From Adiantum capillus-veneris (lineage: Eukaryota > Streptophyta > Polypodiopsida > Polypodiales > Pteridaceae), in the NCBI GenBank assembly GCA_014529385.2, contig CM043944.1, forward strand, positions 90,253,384 through 90,317,383: DNA of 64,000 bases, written 5' to 3'. Shown piece by piece: positions 34,659-46,844 of the stretch (position 1 is its first letter; the number at the start of each line of letters is the position of its first letter). Below the pieces are notes generated by a model that saw only the letters and a list, made by a program, of their open reading frames with translations, was not told the DNA's origin and did no database searches. A program made the position numbers and the translations under genes.

Positions 34659-36200
34659 TTTGAGGCATGATCACACTTTCTATCATTCATTTGTTAGAAA
34701 ACGTGATACTTTTTGCTTTTTCATTCAAATTCATGGTTCCAAAGCAAAAAGTGATGGATATTCTAATGATCTTATCCTTGTTGATTTCCTTCAGCTACCT
34801 ATTTTCAACCAAAATAATTAAAAGATATTCTTAATTTCAAAAAATAAATAGTAATTTAAAGTATTACAATGTAATGTGTTAGTTTATAGCAAATAAAACG
34901 TATTCAATGATGAAGTATATAGATTTGTGAAAGTATCGGTTGGACATGAAAACGATCAATACAACATTGTGTCTCAAGAGAGAGAGAGAAGAGGCAAGAA
35001 GAAAAATAAAGTGTTTTAACATTGTTTGACATTTAAAAAAAAGTACCAATGTAGACTGGGACAACTTTTTATTTTGACGAAAGGTGTAGTGACTTTACAC
35101 TTTCGTATGCCTTCACTTTTCAATTTTTTATGTGTCTTTAACTCTGAACTCACTAGTTTCACATGCACATTGAAGATGATACAAAAGAAGTTTTATTTTT
35201 CTCTAAATTGGAGAGACCTTATCCTAAATAAAATCTCTTGGCATATATTTCAAGATAGAAGTAATCTCTTGGACCTTTGAATTCTTAGTTTAGAGTCGTT
35301 GACTACCCTGCAATATGCAAGCACATTTAAGTGGTTTTTCATCTAGTATAAGGGCTCCATACAAGTCCTACATCTTCCAAAATGTGGCCTTTACGAAGCC
35401 ATTGAAATAAAGGTTTTGGCAAGAGATGCAGTTTCTCATGAGTGATATATCTTGTTCTTTATTTATGGTGTAGGGATTATTTATGCCCAATCTCAACACA
35501 TCGGATTAAAATTTCATATGCATCCTACATTTCATAGTATGCTTCACAGCGTAGCCTTGAGCCGGTTGGAAAATCAAATCAACTCTTCGAAGGAAGAGGG
35601 AGAAGGAGACAACCCGCTTGATCTTTTTTTGAAAATAAAGTAAAAATACACAAATATTTTGAAGAAGAAATTTCTCTTTAAACTACGTAACAGGGAATTT
35701 TGTATGTCTGAAATCGATTTTTCTCGAACTCTTTACATATGAAAGATGTCACGTTTCAGTGAGTAATTGGGGATCCATGTTTATGAAGGAGGTCAAATTA
35801 GTGTTGGCTCGGAGAAGGTGCACGTGCCGAATAAAAGTATAATGTAGTATTAAGAAAGGTCTGTCACCAATTCTTAAAATGAAATTTTTGCACTCTATTT
35901 GAAAGAAAAATATCTAAACAATTATTATTGTTGGAAAACTCAGCTTACAATTGAACTTTTCATTTGTTCAACAAGGTGAAAATTCACTAGGGCCTTCATA
36001 AGGCTATGAGAATTTGATAATAAATTTTTAAAAGAAAAAATAATAAAGTGATTAATATTTTAAAATAATTGCTATCACAATAAAATATTATGTTTCTATG
36101 AAACATATAACACATAGAAACATATAACAATAAACTATTTAAACTATAATAAATTCAAAAAACATAAACAATAAAGTTTGAAAAATCAAGTGGAAGTATT
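34659..36200. other. AT-rich non-coding sequence
   Basis: Low-complexity AT-rich DNA; no coding sequence seen. Confidence 0.4.
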
Positions 36201-36265
36201 GTAACAAATTGACAAAAAAAATTAAGGTGGAAGAACAAATTGACAAAAAAAATTAAGGTGGAAGA
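36201..36265 (+). repeat. Exact two-copy tandem duplication, period 31 bp
   Basis: CAAATTGACAAAAAAAATTAAGGTGGAAGA repeats once. Confidence 0.9.
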
Positions 36266-36269
36266 GGCT

Positions 36270-37490
36270 GAGCAAGATTGAGTGATCCAATATTCAATGG
36301 CCCTCTCTAAAGAGGTACTCAAATGTCCCTTTCACAAAGACTTCCAAAAAATATATGGAAAAAAAGATTTTTGCCATGTGGCACTAATCAACTAGCTTTA
36401 TCAACTAACTTTATCCAATGGTTTACAATCGTACCAAAAATTCAATGTTTTACTAAGGACTCTTTACGTTGACCAATAATACATGTTCAAAAAACCCTCG
36501 TATTTTATTTGCGTCATTCAACACATACAAACAAGTGAGGGTCATGATGGCTTTCTAAAACAATAAGAAAGTGATAATCATTAAGTTGAGTTTAGTTAGA
36601 ATCAATGTTCGGGAGAGGATTGCCTCTATTAAGCTTTGAGCCGGTTGTAAATTGAGACTGGTTGTAAATTGAGACTAGTCGGTTGCAACCATGGTAAAGA
36701 AAAGAACAATCGATGAAATATGTGAGAAAATAGATCAAAAATTGTATAAATTTTAAAATTTTTGTTAGTATTAGGGATTTGCTTCTTTGCGAGGAAGAAA
36801 TTTGGGGCACTATCTCTTTGTAAGAAAATAGTTCAAAAATTGTAAAAATTTTAAAATTTTTGTCAGTATTTGTTATTTGCTTCTTTGCGAGGAACAAATT
36901 TGGTGCACCATCTCTTTTTAAAAGAGACTTTTTTGAACACTAATTAGAATTTAGCTACAGTATGCAAGAAAAACTCAAGCAGCGATGAAATCAAAATGAA
37001 AGTTGAAATAATATATAAAATTCAATAGAATTATGCAAAGTGAAACTTCACTTCAACATTCTAAAACAATAGAATGTAAGAAAAGTTTATAGACATTTTT
37101 GTGTATGTAGTCCAATAACACATGCATCAAAAACTTTAGAATATCCTTTGCATAAGGGGCATCCAACATATACAAACAAGTAAATGAATCACAATAAAAA
37201 AATGATAATATCATTAGGTTGAGTTTAGTTCGAATCAATGTTCGAGAGAGGATTGCCTCTACTTAGCTATGAGTTGGTTGAAAATTGAGACTAGTCGGTT
37301 GTAACCATGGTAAAGGGAAGAACAACCGGTGAAATATGTTAATCGTTTGAAAATTGTGCAACTTGTAAATTTTTTGTTATTATTTGTGATTTTTTTGTTT
37401 GCGAGGAGAAAATTCGGTGCATTGTCGTTTTATAGAATGTGTGTGTGTGTGTGTGTGTAGAATTCACTAGAATTATGCAAAGTGAAACTT
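36270..37490 (+). repeat. AT-rich dispersed repeat family, two diverged copies
   Basis: A block containing GAGTTTAGTTMGAATCAATGTTCGRGAGAGGATTGCCTCTA, GACTAGTCGGTTGYAACCATGGTAAAG and GATGAAATATG-like sequence occurs near 36590-36740 and again near 37210-37345. Related but weaker copies lie at 40400-40620 and 53250-53480. CCATGTGGCACTAATCAAC...CCAATGGTTTACAATCGTACC (36375-36440) recurs near 52818-52868. This is non-coding and the host sequence for both LINE insertions. Confidence 0.6.
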
Positions 37491-39430
37491 CACTTTAGTA
37501 TTCTTTAAAAACAAAAAAAAAAACTCACAACCGTGAGTGAATTATATTGATCATCTCAAAAAATTACAAAAACTTGTTATGCTCGTGTCAAGCCATGACA
37601 CCATCTAGAGACCAAACTTGCATCATCTATCTAGGGAGGCACCCCTAACAAGAAGTTTGATACACAAGGTTAATTATCATGTTCTTCACTAATCTTTTGG
37701 TTCTATGATTTTCCCATTTCTTAAGCGTTTCGTTGACAACAAGGTACAGGTTACCCTAGACCAATCATCCGAGTTTTGCTTGCACACGAGCATCCAAATT
37801 AGCACTTTGCTTTCTTGTATAGTTTTTGCGAAGCTTGCCACCTCACGAACTCCAAACACATGGTGGTTCTTTGTTTGCCATACATTATGTAAAAAGCAAA
37901 ACCTGATAATTTGAGTGCAGATAAGGAGGGCAACACTACCCAAGTTCTTACCTCCAAGGAGTAAATCAATCTTGAAAAAACCAATTTTTCATGTTCTTTG
38001 GATCCACTTGCGTATTTTTTTTGTAAGGCCTTTGATAGTTGGGCATTCCATAAAAAGGTGGGTCAGATCTTCACTAGACATCGTGCAGCCTAGGCATCGA
38101 TCTGTCCCTATCCCTCTCCTGAATCTTCATCCCCGTCGGAAGAGCACCTCTAATTAGTTTCCATAGAAATACCTTCATGTGATGTGGAACCTTTGGCGTC
38201 TGGGTGTTCTCCATTGCTTGCTCCCACCTTTCCTTCGACCATTGTTTTTTCCATATCTTGTTAAGGGGGCTAGACCAATTCTTTTTTAGCATCATTATAT
38301 GGTAGTTGCCTTTAGAATAGGGTTTTCATAAGAGGTTGCTTTCAGGCCATTTCCAAACATTCCAATCAAACTCCGAGTCATACATTGGCATCATTGCACT
38401 GTCAAGCTCTTTCATCACTTTGTTGACTAGCAAAACCTTTAAGCTATTAAGTTGGAATTGGGTTACCAGAGCTTCAGTGGTTTTTCAGCTCTTACTGTCC
38501 CTATCCTAGCAGTGTCCCAATCGATTCAGACCCTTAGTATTCAGTTTCTTGGCTGCTTCTGCCAATAGGGATTTTCGGTAGATCTACAAGTTTGGAAAGC
38601 CAGGGGGACTAATGTCAATGGAGTTCTTGAAGTATTTGGTTTCTTCCCTCCACTTTAGGACTCCTGTTGCTCTGTTGCATTTCCTTATCAATTCCCTTGA
38701 GTCGCCCCCCAGACTTAGGGTAGCCCTCGTCGGGACTAATAGTTTGTCATGAACCTCTACCTCTCTCCACTTTCCTCCTTTCGAACCAAGTTAAGTTGCT
38801 TCTAACATATCTCTGATCATGATAGCCCAAGTTTGATCTTGTTTAGCCAAGGAGACTACAAATTTGGCACAACAAGCTTCTGCATGGGCCATAGGGTTGA
38901 GAATTCCGAGGCCTCCTTGATTTATTGGCTGAGCGATTGACTCCCAACAGGCCCATTGCCATGGCTTGGAGGACTTTGTGTTATTTTTCCATAAAAACCT
39001 TTTTACCGGTTTTAAGAACTCTTTTCAGCGACATTTAGCCATCTTGAGAAGCGGGCTATTCAAGGCAATATAAGGGAGCATAAAGGCATTAATCACTTTT
39101 ATCTGGCTTGGGAATGGGAGAAGAACATACTCCCACCTACTCATTTTTGTTTTGATTTTTTTCAGGACCCACTGACATCTTTGTTTGTGAGTTACGTCCA
39201 CCCCCAAGGGCCCCCCAGAATGTCTGAAAATATTCCCTTTTGTAACAATCTCCCTCGACAAGTCGGAAGGATCAAATGAGTCATTTTCGACAGCGAAATC
39301 AGACTGGACTTTTTTATATTGCACTGGGACCTCGAAGCTATAGAGAACATTGTACAATCTCTAGAGCTTTCCTTACGACCTGGGGAGGCGTGCTCAAGAA
39401 GAGGAGAGAATCATCCCACTTTAGTATTCT
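37491..39430 (-). mobile_element. 5'-truncated L1 LINE, copy 1, with 14-bp target-site duplication
   Basis: CACTTTAGTATTCT occurs at 37491-37504 and 39417-39430 and bounds a minus-strand LINE of about 1.9 kb. The 3' end shares sequence with LINE copy 2 (GTGAGTGRATTATATTGA, CAAGCCATGACA...ATC). The 5' end is cut in the RT palm at the codons for DDSLLFL (about 39413). The 3' end on the minus strand is T-rich followed by TTTTTAA rather than a clean A tail. A related site without the LINE lies at 37037-37076. Confidence 0.85.
37689..39413 (-). pseudogene. LINE ORF2 C-terminal half, decayed
   Basis: From the RT catalytic box onward: DDSLLFL, VRKALEIVQ, the thumb (WVLKKIKTKMSRWEYVLLPFPSQIKVINAFMLPYIA), a degraded middle, and the zf-RVT-type end (KVFLWKLIRGALPTGMKIQERD). 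In the zf-RVT end the Cys pairs seen in copy 2 are lost or out of frame. Multiple frame changes make it inactive. Confidence 0.8.
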
Positions 39431-40654
39431 AAAACAATAGAATTCAACTCTCCTCTAAAGCTTCTTTTAGAAAGCCAAAAAGTGGGCTTGATGTAAGATA
39501 CATAAATCTTAATTTGGAAGCACCTCTATCCTTAGTTTGTTTAGTAATTTGAAACATCCTTGTATCCTTAGCAATGTTGCATTTGTGCTTTGTTACTTTT
39601 TGTGTTGTCTAGTCCATTGAATACCCTCATGAGATATTTTGGTGCATGCAGCATAAAATTTTATATTGTGTAATGTGTGTATTTGAAAAGATAATCATGG
39701 AAGTACATTTAGAAGAAAATTATTTGTGTACTAAATCATGGAGATATATCTAGAAAGAAAATAAATATACATAGATTTTTTTTTTATTTTAGCAAATTGT
39801 GCCAGAATATATGTAAATCTTGTATGAGTGTTATATTAATTAACCTCATGAAAATATAATGCATAAAAAATATTAGTAAGAGTAAAAGGCAAGTGAGCAT
39901 TAAATAAAGGGACCAAATTATAATGATGAAAAGAGACACTTACATTATAAAAAAAAATATAACCTTTATAAAACTTATAAACTAAATAAAAATTTAAAAA
40001 AGAAAAAAAATCAAGTGAACATTAAATAAAGGGACCAAATTACTATGATGGAAATACCCATTCACATTATTAAAAAAATAATAATCTTTATAAAACAAGG
40101 AAGTCAATTGAGCATTAAAAGAAGGGACCATATACATTATAAAACAAGCTCACGTAACATGTGTCGCAAATCCGTGATTCTTAATCAAAGGTCCAAAAAC
40201 ACCAATTCTCCACCCACTCTCCTATGGCCTTCTGAAGGCCAAAAAGACGTCAAGTGTCTATGTCAACATGATTTGACTTGCTTATAAATTTTGGAGACAT
40301 GTCTACATCGATGGCATCAATTGAACATTCAACTTCTTTGATAAGTTGGTTTGGAATCTCACTATCGCAAGTTAGTTGGCACTATTAGAACAAGTGGAAG
40401 GATCACGACGGCTTTCTAAAACAATAAGAAAGTAATAAAATCTTTAGGTTGAGTTTAACTAGAATTATATAAGGTGAAGCACTATTCAAGAATGTCTCTT
40501 TTATTAAGTGATCGAGTGTCCTCCTCGCAAAGAAGCAAACCAAATATACTAGTAAGTTTTTTGAAATTTGTACGATTTTTGAGCTAAGTTTTGACATCAT
40601 TGCATCGGTTTTTCTTCTCTTTATCATGGTTTGCTCATTAATATATATATATAC

Positions 40655-40696
<42 letters not shown>

Positions 40697-40790
40697 TATA
40701 GAACTTACTAGAATTAAGATGAAATAAAAGTATCCATTTAATACTTTAAAACCAAAATAACATATAAGGTAAGTCTCAATCATCACTGAA
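39431..40790. repeat. AT-rich dispersed repeat sequence, including a TG microsatellite
   Basis: Contains short repeated phrases (RCATTAAATAAAGGGACCAAATTA near 39897 and 40018, and a variant near 40112) and (AT)n(TG)n at 40638-40694. GACGGCTTTCTAAAACAATAAGAAAGT at 40408 also occurs, with one change, near 36550. No coding sequence. Confidence 0.55.
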
Positions 40791-40976
40791 AACATTAAAA
40801 GTATCATTTTTTTAATAGCAAAACTTACAATTGTGAGTGGATTATATTGAGCAGCCCAAAAAATTACAAGGTTTTATCATGTTCATGTTAAGCCATGACA
40901 ACATCCAGGGATCATAATTACAATGTCTATCAAGACAACCACCCTTACCACCCCGCCTCATTCTGATATCTTTTAT

Positions 40977-42950
40977 TTACCGATGGCCAAGATTTTCTCC
41001 CATCCTAGGCATTCCATTTACTGACAACAAGGCACCAGTAGTCCTAGACCAATCCTCCGAGTGCTGCTTGCACCCGAGTGCCCATATTAGCACTTTGCTT
41101 TCTTGTATAATTTCTGCGAAGCTTGCCACCTCAACTCCTCCTTCAAAAACACGACGGTTCCTTGTCTGCCATATATTATGAAAAAAGAAGTATCTGACAA
41201 TCTGAGTGCTGACGAGGAGTGCATGACTACCTGAATTTTTCCCTCCAAGACATAGGTCAGTCTTGAAAAAACTAATTTTCCATGTTCTCTGGACCCACTT
41301 GCATATTTTGCCTACGAGGCCTTTTATAGCTGGGTAGTCCATGAATAGGTGGGCCAGATCTTCACTAGCTAACCTGCACCCCAAGCATCGATCTGACCCA
41401 ATCCCTCTCTCCTGAATCTTCACCCTCGTCGGCAAAGCACCCCAAACAACCTTCCATAAGAAAACCTTCATCTACTGCGAAACCTTTGGCTTCCAAATTT
41501 TCTCCATTACATACTCCCACCTTTCCTCCGGCCATTGCTTTTTCCATAGCTTGTTAAGGGGGTCATACCAATTCTTCTTTTGCATCATTGTCTGATAAAT
41601 TCTTTTAGTATGGGGTTTCCACAAGAGACTGCTTCCAAGCCATTTCCAGGCATTCCAGTCCAACTCCGAATCACAGATTGGCATCACTAGATTGTCAAGC
41701 TCTTTCATCACTTTGTGGACAAGCAAGACCTCCAAGGTATTAAGTTGGTATTGGGAAACCATAAGGTCAATGGTTTTCCAACTCTTGTTGCCACTGTCCC
41801 AGAAGTGCTCAAGCCGGTTCAGACCCTTATTATTCAGCTTCCTGGCTGTCTCAATCCATTAGGGAGTTTGTGGCGGATCTACAACTTTGGAGAGCTAGGG
41901 GGACCAATGCAGGATGGAGTTCTTGAAGTATGTTCCCCCCACTTTAAGACTCCTGCTGCTCTATTGCATTTTCTTACCAATTCTCCTGAATTGCCCCCCA
42001 GTCTTAAGGTAGACCACGCCGGGGCTAACAATTTGTCATGAATCTCCACCCCTCTCCACTTTCCACCCTTCGAGCCAAGTTTAGCTGCTTCTATCATATC
42101 TCTAATCATAACAACCCAAACTTGATCCTGTTTAGCCAAGGAAACAACAAATTTGGCGCAACAAGCTTCTGCATGGGCCACAGGGTTGAGAATTCCGAGA
42201 CCTCCTTGATTCCCCGGCCGAGCAACTGATTCCCAACGGGCCTATTGCCATGGCCTGGAAGATTTCCTGTTATTTTTCCATAAAAATATTTTTACTGGTT
42301 TTAAGAACTCTTTCCAGTGACACTTAGCCATCTTGAGAAGCGGGCTAGTGAAGGCAATATAAGGAATCATAAAGGCATTCATCACTCTTATCCGACTTGG
42401 GAATGGGAGAAGAGCATACTCCCACCTACTCATTTTTGCTTTGATTTTTTCAAGCACCCACTCGAATCTTTGCTTGTAGTTACATCCACCGCCAAGGGGG
42501 CTCCTAGATGTCTAAATATGTTCCCTTTTGTGACAATCTCCCCCGACCAACCAGAAGGGTCAAATGAGTCATTTTTCGAAAGGGAATCATCCGTGACTTC
42601 TCTATATTACACTAGGACCCCGAAGCTATTGAGAAATTTGTACAATCTCTAGAGCTTTTCTAATGACCCGGGGACACGCCTTCAAGAAGAGGAGAGAATC
42701 TTCTGCAAAAGGTTTTGCCAGGAGTTGGAGATTACCTGGTCAAACAAGGCCTTGCATCTCCCCTCGTTCAGCACTAGCTTCGAGCGTTGTGATTAGAGGA
42801 TGTGATCCTATGGAAAAAAGTAGGGGGACCTGAGGGCATCCCTGTTTAATAGACCTTTTAACCTCAAATGAGCCCACAATTCTATCGTTGAATAGGAGCT
42901 CTGACTAACTTCCAGCCCCCATTACACGAACCAGCCGACAAAGGTGCGGC
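40977..42950 (-). pseudogene. LINE ORF2, RT end, thumb and zinc-ribbon-like end
   Basis: Upstream to downstream on the minus strand: the RT catalytic box reads FAEDSLLFL (near 42700), with the first Asp of FADD changed to Glu. Then VIRKALEIVQ, the thumb (LEKIKAKMSRWEYALLPFPSRIRVMNAFMIPY), and MAHAEACCAKFVVSLAKQDQVWV. The zf-RVT-like end is intact over 164 codons (KVFLWKVVWGALPTRVKIQER, then DRCLGC...EDLAHLF). Frames change at least four times. Confidence 0.85.
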
Positions 42951-43607
42951 TCAAAGCCTAGAGATTCCATGACGGCTTCTATATATGACCATGTTATTCT
43001 GCTCATAGGCCTTGTCCAGGTCCAACTGCAGCAGCAGAATGCACTCCTGCTTTGTGACAGTTGCGTATTCTATGCCCACCATTGCTGCCAAGATGTTATC
43101 GTAAATGGACCTTCCTTTTATGAAACCATGTTGATGGGGGGAGATGATCTTGGTTAGTAAGGGGGCCAGTCTGAGGGCCACTGCTTTAGCTATAATTTTG
43201 TAGGCCACTGACATCATTGTTATAGGGTGCCAATGTTTCAGTTTAGAACAGCAGATCTGTTTTGGGATGGGCTTGAGAAGCCCTCTCTTCACACTTATCT
43301 CCAACAACCCTTCGACCAGGGCTTTATTGGCCAACCTTGTGATTGGGGCCTTGAGATCATCCCAAAATTCTCTATAGAATTCCACCGTCATTCCATCCCA
43401 ACCAGGGGATTTTTCCTTGCCAAGGGCTTGCAATGCTAGTGAACATTCGTCTTCGGAAAATGCCCGTTTCAAGTTAATAGCTTCTGACTGGGGGATTTCC
43501 TTCTTGACACTCTGAAGTAAGGTCCCTTTGGCTTCTTCCACTACTTGGGACTGGGTCTCCAGCCGTCCAATGATTTGACTGAGATAGCTCAGCATCTGAC
43601 CAGCCAT
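42951..43607 (-). pseudogene. LINE ORF2, reverse transcriptase N-terminal half
   Basis: Open for 218 codons. Typical L1 motifs are KEKSPGWDGMTVEFYREFWD, PIPKQ..CSKLKHWHPITMMSVAYKIIAKAVALRLAPLLTKIISPHQHGFIKGRSIYDNILAA, and LLLQLDLDKAYE (catalytic Asp). It ends in a frame change right after the first catalytic box. Confidence 0.9.
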
Positions 43608-43641
43608 TTCATCCTGGTTATGAACTGCTGTCCCTTTCTCA

Positions 43642-44076
43642 TCATCGAGTGAGCAGACGTCGGCCCCGACTCTTCTTGATTTTTAAAGCCCTAAAAAATT
43701 GAGCTTGATTGGAGGCTTTCGGTTGCAAAAAAGTCTCCCTAGAGAGAAGTCTAGCCTTTTTGATATGTTCTAGTTGCTCATTAGCAAGGTTCAATTTGGC
43801 TTCAAGCCATCGTTTGTGTTCGACCTCAGTGGCATGCCCATTGGCTTTTATAGAGGTAAGCAATTGTACCTCCGCTATAAGATGCAAAAGGTGATCCTCC
43901 CTAGCTTTCTTGATTCGGGGGCCCGCGGTTTTGATTGCTTTTTGGATGCTCCGAGCAAAGAGGTCCCACGCATTGTGTTTGTTGAGGTCAATATCATTTT
44001 TTAGCTTACCCAGTGCTTTCTTGGTTAGATTCCTGAAAAGAGGGTCTTTGAATAGGTGTGCCCCTGTTACCAACAA
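43642..44076 (-). pseudogene. LINE ORF2, linker between endonuclease and RT
   Basis: Open for 144 codons, rich in Lys, Leu and Glu, and predicted helical (KARLLSRETFLQPKASNQAQFF at its end). Position and composition match the region between endonuclease and RT in plant L1 proteins. Confidence 0.75.
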
Positions 44077-44689
44077 TTTTTTCTCACCTCTTGGGGCCTG
44101 CTCCTCCTCTTTATTCTTCTAAAAATGTATGTGCAGAGGAATGTGATCCGAAAGGATTGTTGTTGGGACCACCTTCATTTCCATCAACGTCGGTATCCAG
44201 TCAGCTTCGTGTGAGAAATAGCATCTGTCCAGTCTGGAGGCAGTGCGGGCGTATTGGAGGCTTGTGTAGGTGAACCCAGGCGTGTTGTTCCATGGGCCAA
44301 CTTCCCATAAGTCGATCATTGCCCACTTTTCGCACAAACTTTGCCATTTAGACCTTTCTGAGCCAGCCAACACACTGGAGGATCCTGTTCTATCCGTGCT
44401 CTTTTCCACCATATTAAAGTCGCCAACCAACAACCACTCCCCTTCAATAGGGGTATCTCTGAGATGCATCCATAGTTTAGCTCTATCTTTTGCATTGCAA
44501 GGGCCGTACACATTCACAATGGTGAGGGGATGCCCTTCCCATCCGATTCTAATCCCCAGGATTCTGCCGGATGGGTGGTTAAGAACTAACTTCGGCTCCA
44601 ATTCTCTGTCCACAATGCTGAGGACGCCACTGAAGCCATTATCTCCTTCTCCATAGAATACCAGTTTCTTTCCTAGCACCTGCTTTCTC
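44077..44689 (-). pseudogene. LINE ORF2, apurinic-type endonuclease, N terminus missing
   Basis: This domain nicks target DNA. Visible parts are LTIVNVYGP, WLLVGDFNMVE (Asp-Asn active pair), TASRLDRCYFS and the C-terminal SDHIPL (catalytic Asp-His). The N-terminal part carrying the usual SWN and QETK residues is absent. The coding frame continues upstream across the CACTA insertion into the ORF1 frame. Confidence 0.85.
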
Positions 44690-44811
44690 TTACTATGGCA
44701 TCTAGGCTTGCGCGACGCTCATAGCGACGCCGGCATGGGCTAAAAAAAAATAATAGAGAGCGCCCAAAAACCTCAGATCTCAGATCTGAGAATTTTCGGC
44801 GCCCTCAAGCA

Positions 44812-44966
44812 ATGAGCACAGTAACGCTCTCCGACCTCTCTCTCTCTCTCCTTCTTCTCTCTTTCTTCTCCACACACACACACACACACACACACACGAA
44901 AGGAGAGGAAGGAGAGCCAGGTATGCTCCTTCCCTCTCCTCACTCTCATGTTCCCTTCCCCCCTCT

Positions 44967-45011
<45 letters not shown>

Positions 45012-45350
45012 ACACACACACACGCACACACACACACACACATAGTGTTTTTGAGAGAGAGAGAGAGAGAAGAGAGAGAGAGGAGAGAGAGAGAGAGAAA
45101 GAGTACAAACATAAACAAAAACGCACACACACATACATAAACAAAGAATGCACTCACACATTGAGAGAGGAAAAGAGAGAGAGAGAGAGATGCATGCATA
45201 AACAAAAAACACACACACATTGAGAGAGAAAAGAGAGAGAGAGAACATGCATAAACAAAAAATGCACACATTGAGAGAGGAAAGGAAAAGAGAGGAAAAC
45301 ATGCATAAACAAAAAAACGCACACACATTGAGAGAGAAAGAGAGAGAACT
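44812..45350. repeat. Mixed CT/CA/GA microsatellite cluster
   Basis: Runs of CT, CA and GA with the recurring phrase GCATAAACAAAAAA(Y)GCACACACATTGAGAGAG (at least four times between 45125 and 45340), a tandem unit of about 55-60 bp. Long ORFs here are microsatellite artefacts. Confidence 0.85.
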
Positions 45351-45355
45351 AATTT

Positions 45356-45480
45356 AACGTCGTAGGAAACTAATTAAAATTAAAAGACACCTAAAGATCT
45401 AGCCGACGAGGAGTTGAACTCAAGACCTATTATCAAGAGGGAAATGGCATAACCAATCTATCATACTTGGCATGGGTGAT
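45356..45480 (-). mobile_element. tRNA-headed SINE-like unit (minus strand)
   Basis: On the minus strand TGATAGATTGGTTATGC (45463-45447) resembles a tRNA A box and GAGTTCAACTCC (about 45421-45410) a B box, at tRNA-like spacing. The following body (CTAGATCTTTAGGTGTCTTTTAATTTTAATTAGTTTCCTACGACG) has relatives at 45563-45605 and 46285-46335, where only the body part is present. No poly-A or T tail boundary is clear. Confidence 0.45.
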
Positions 45481-45562
45481 AGAAAGGTAATACCATTTAT
45501 CTTTTTTTATTGGCACACACATCCACACACCGCGCACACACACACAAAGAAGAAGAGAGTTA

Positions 45563-46252
45563 TACGTCGTAGGAAACTATCCTAAAAGACGTTTAAAGAT
45601 TAGGTTAGATGTAGACTTACGTTAAATTAGATTTAGGTTTATTTAAGTTAAATTAGATTAGATTTAGGTTTATTTTTATTTAGATTTACGTTTATTTACG
45701 CTAGATTTATATTTACGTTATATTAGATTAGATTTAGGTCTCCATAGACTGCGATGCCTGCATGAAGCGGGTGGAAAAAGCCCCTCAATGGAATATAGGT
45801 GTATTGCTGCCTTCAACTCATGGGTGGCCTCCGTCGATCCAAAAGTACTGGTGAAATGTCTTCAGAAGATAGAGAAGAAGGTGGATCTTCAGGGCGGCAA
45901 GAGTCACTACTCATCCCCGACAATGACCATTCTAGACAACCTCTAGTCATTCAACAGCAACTTCAAAGTTAGTAACAAGAGCAAGAACGGTCCAAAGGGC
46001 CAATTGCTGTCGTCAGATGTGGATGGAGATGAGGCAGCGTCACCGCGGAAGTTAACTCTCACATCTTTATCGATGATAGAATGCCAACTCTTGCCGAGTT
46101 ATGTGAAAAAATTTATGTGTTAAAAATCAGTTTTAAGGTTCTTTATAACCCCTGTTAGTTTAGTTCTTTTTGTTTTTAATATAACATAATTTTACGTTAG
46201 ATTTAATTTATGTTATATTAGATTAGACTTAGGTTTATTTAGGTTTACCACA

Positions 46253-46284
<32 letters not shown>

Positions 46285-46430
46285 GAAAAAGAGAGGTTTC
46301 GTAGGAAACTATCCCCAAAAGACGTTAAAGATTAGGTTAGATGTAGACTTACGTTTAAATTAGATTTAGGTTTATTTTTAGTTAGATTTACGTTTATTTA
46401 GATTTATTATGCTTACTTTACGTTAGATCG
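45563..46430 (+). repeat. Diverged repeats with TTAGATTTAGGTTTATTT units
   Basis: CGTAGGAAACTATCCYMAAAGACGTT(T)AAAGATTAGGTTAGATGTAGACTTACGTT occurs at about 45568 and 46289, each followed by irregular copies of GATTTAGGTTTATTT. The two blocks flank the ORF at 45788-46123, so the arrangement is direct repeat, ORF, direct repeat. Confidence 0.7.
45788..46123 (+). pseudogene. Possible captured host exon or accessory ORF inside the CACTA element
   Basis: From ATG at 45788 one frame is open for 111 codons except for a single TAG at 45944-45946. The reading has ordinary amino acid composition (MEYRCIAAFNSWVASVDPK, then KCLQKIEKKVDL, later SSDVDGDEAASPRKL) and differs sharply from the AT-rich flanks. 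I do not recognise it. It lies between two direct repeats. It could be a captured gene piece, part of the element's second gene (the TNPA position), or chance. Confidence 0.35.
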
Positions 46431-46844
46431 AGTCCACGCAAGAATTACTTACGGTTTAGGGTTTAGAGTTAGACGAACAGTGAAAAGATCTACTGTGAAA
46501 AGATGTTAAGATGCTGTGAAGTGCTACAGCTAGAGAAAGAGGCAAAGGGGTTTTGTCCACTACATGCAGTATCATGTAGACGTGGGTCTGTAGATTTCTT
46601 GTACCCACAATATAGGTATTGACCAATAAAGACGAGATTATAAGCCGGTGGTTCTGATCTCCGTGCACTCTCTACGACCGAGGTGTTGCGGGATTGGACA
46701 TGACTAGAGAATGTGTGGTGAGAGAGAGAGGAGAGAGAGAGAGAGAGAGAGGAGGAGAGAGAGAGAGAGAGAGATAAGACGAAGAATGCCAATAGAATAT
46801 TAAATTTGTTGTCCAGGTTTATATAGAATTTTTATCCTCATTAT

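Noticed and set aside
44780-45328. ORFs of up to 182 aa with Ser/Leu/Phe/Cys-rich composition
   Set aside because: They arise from the CT/CA/GA microsatellite cluster and overlap each other in several frames.
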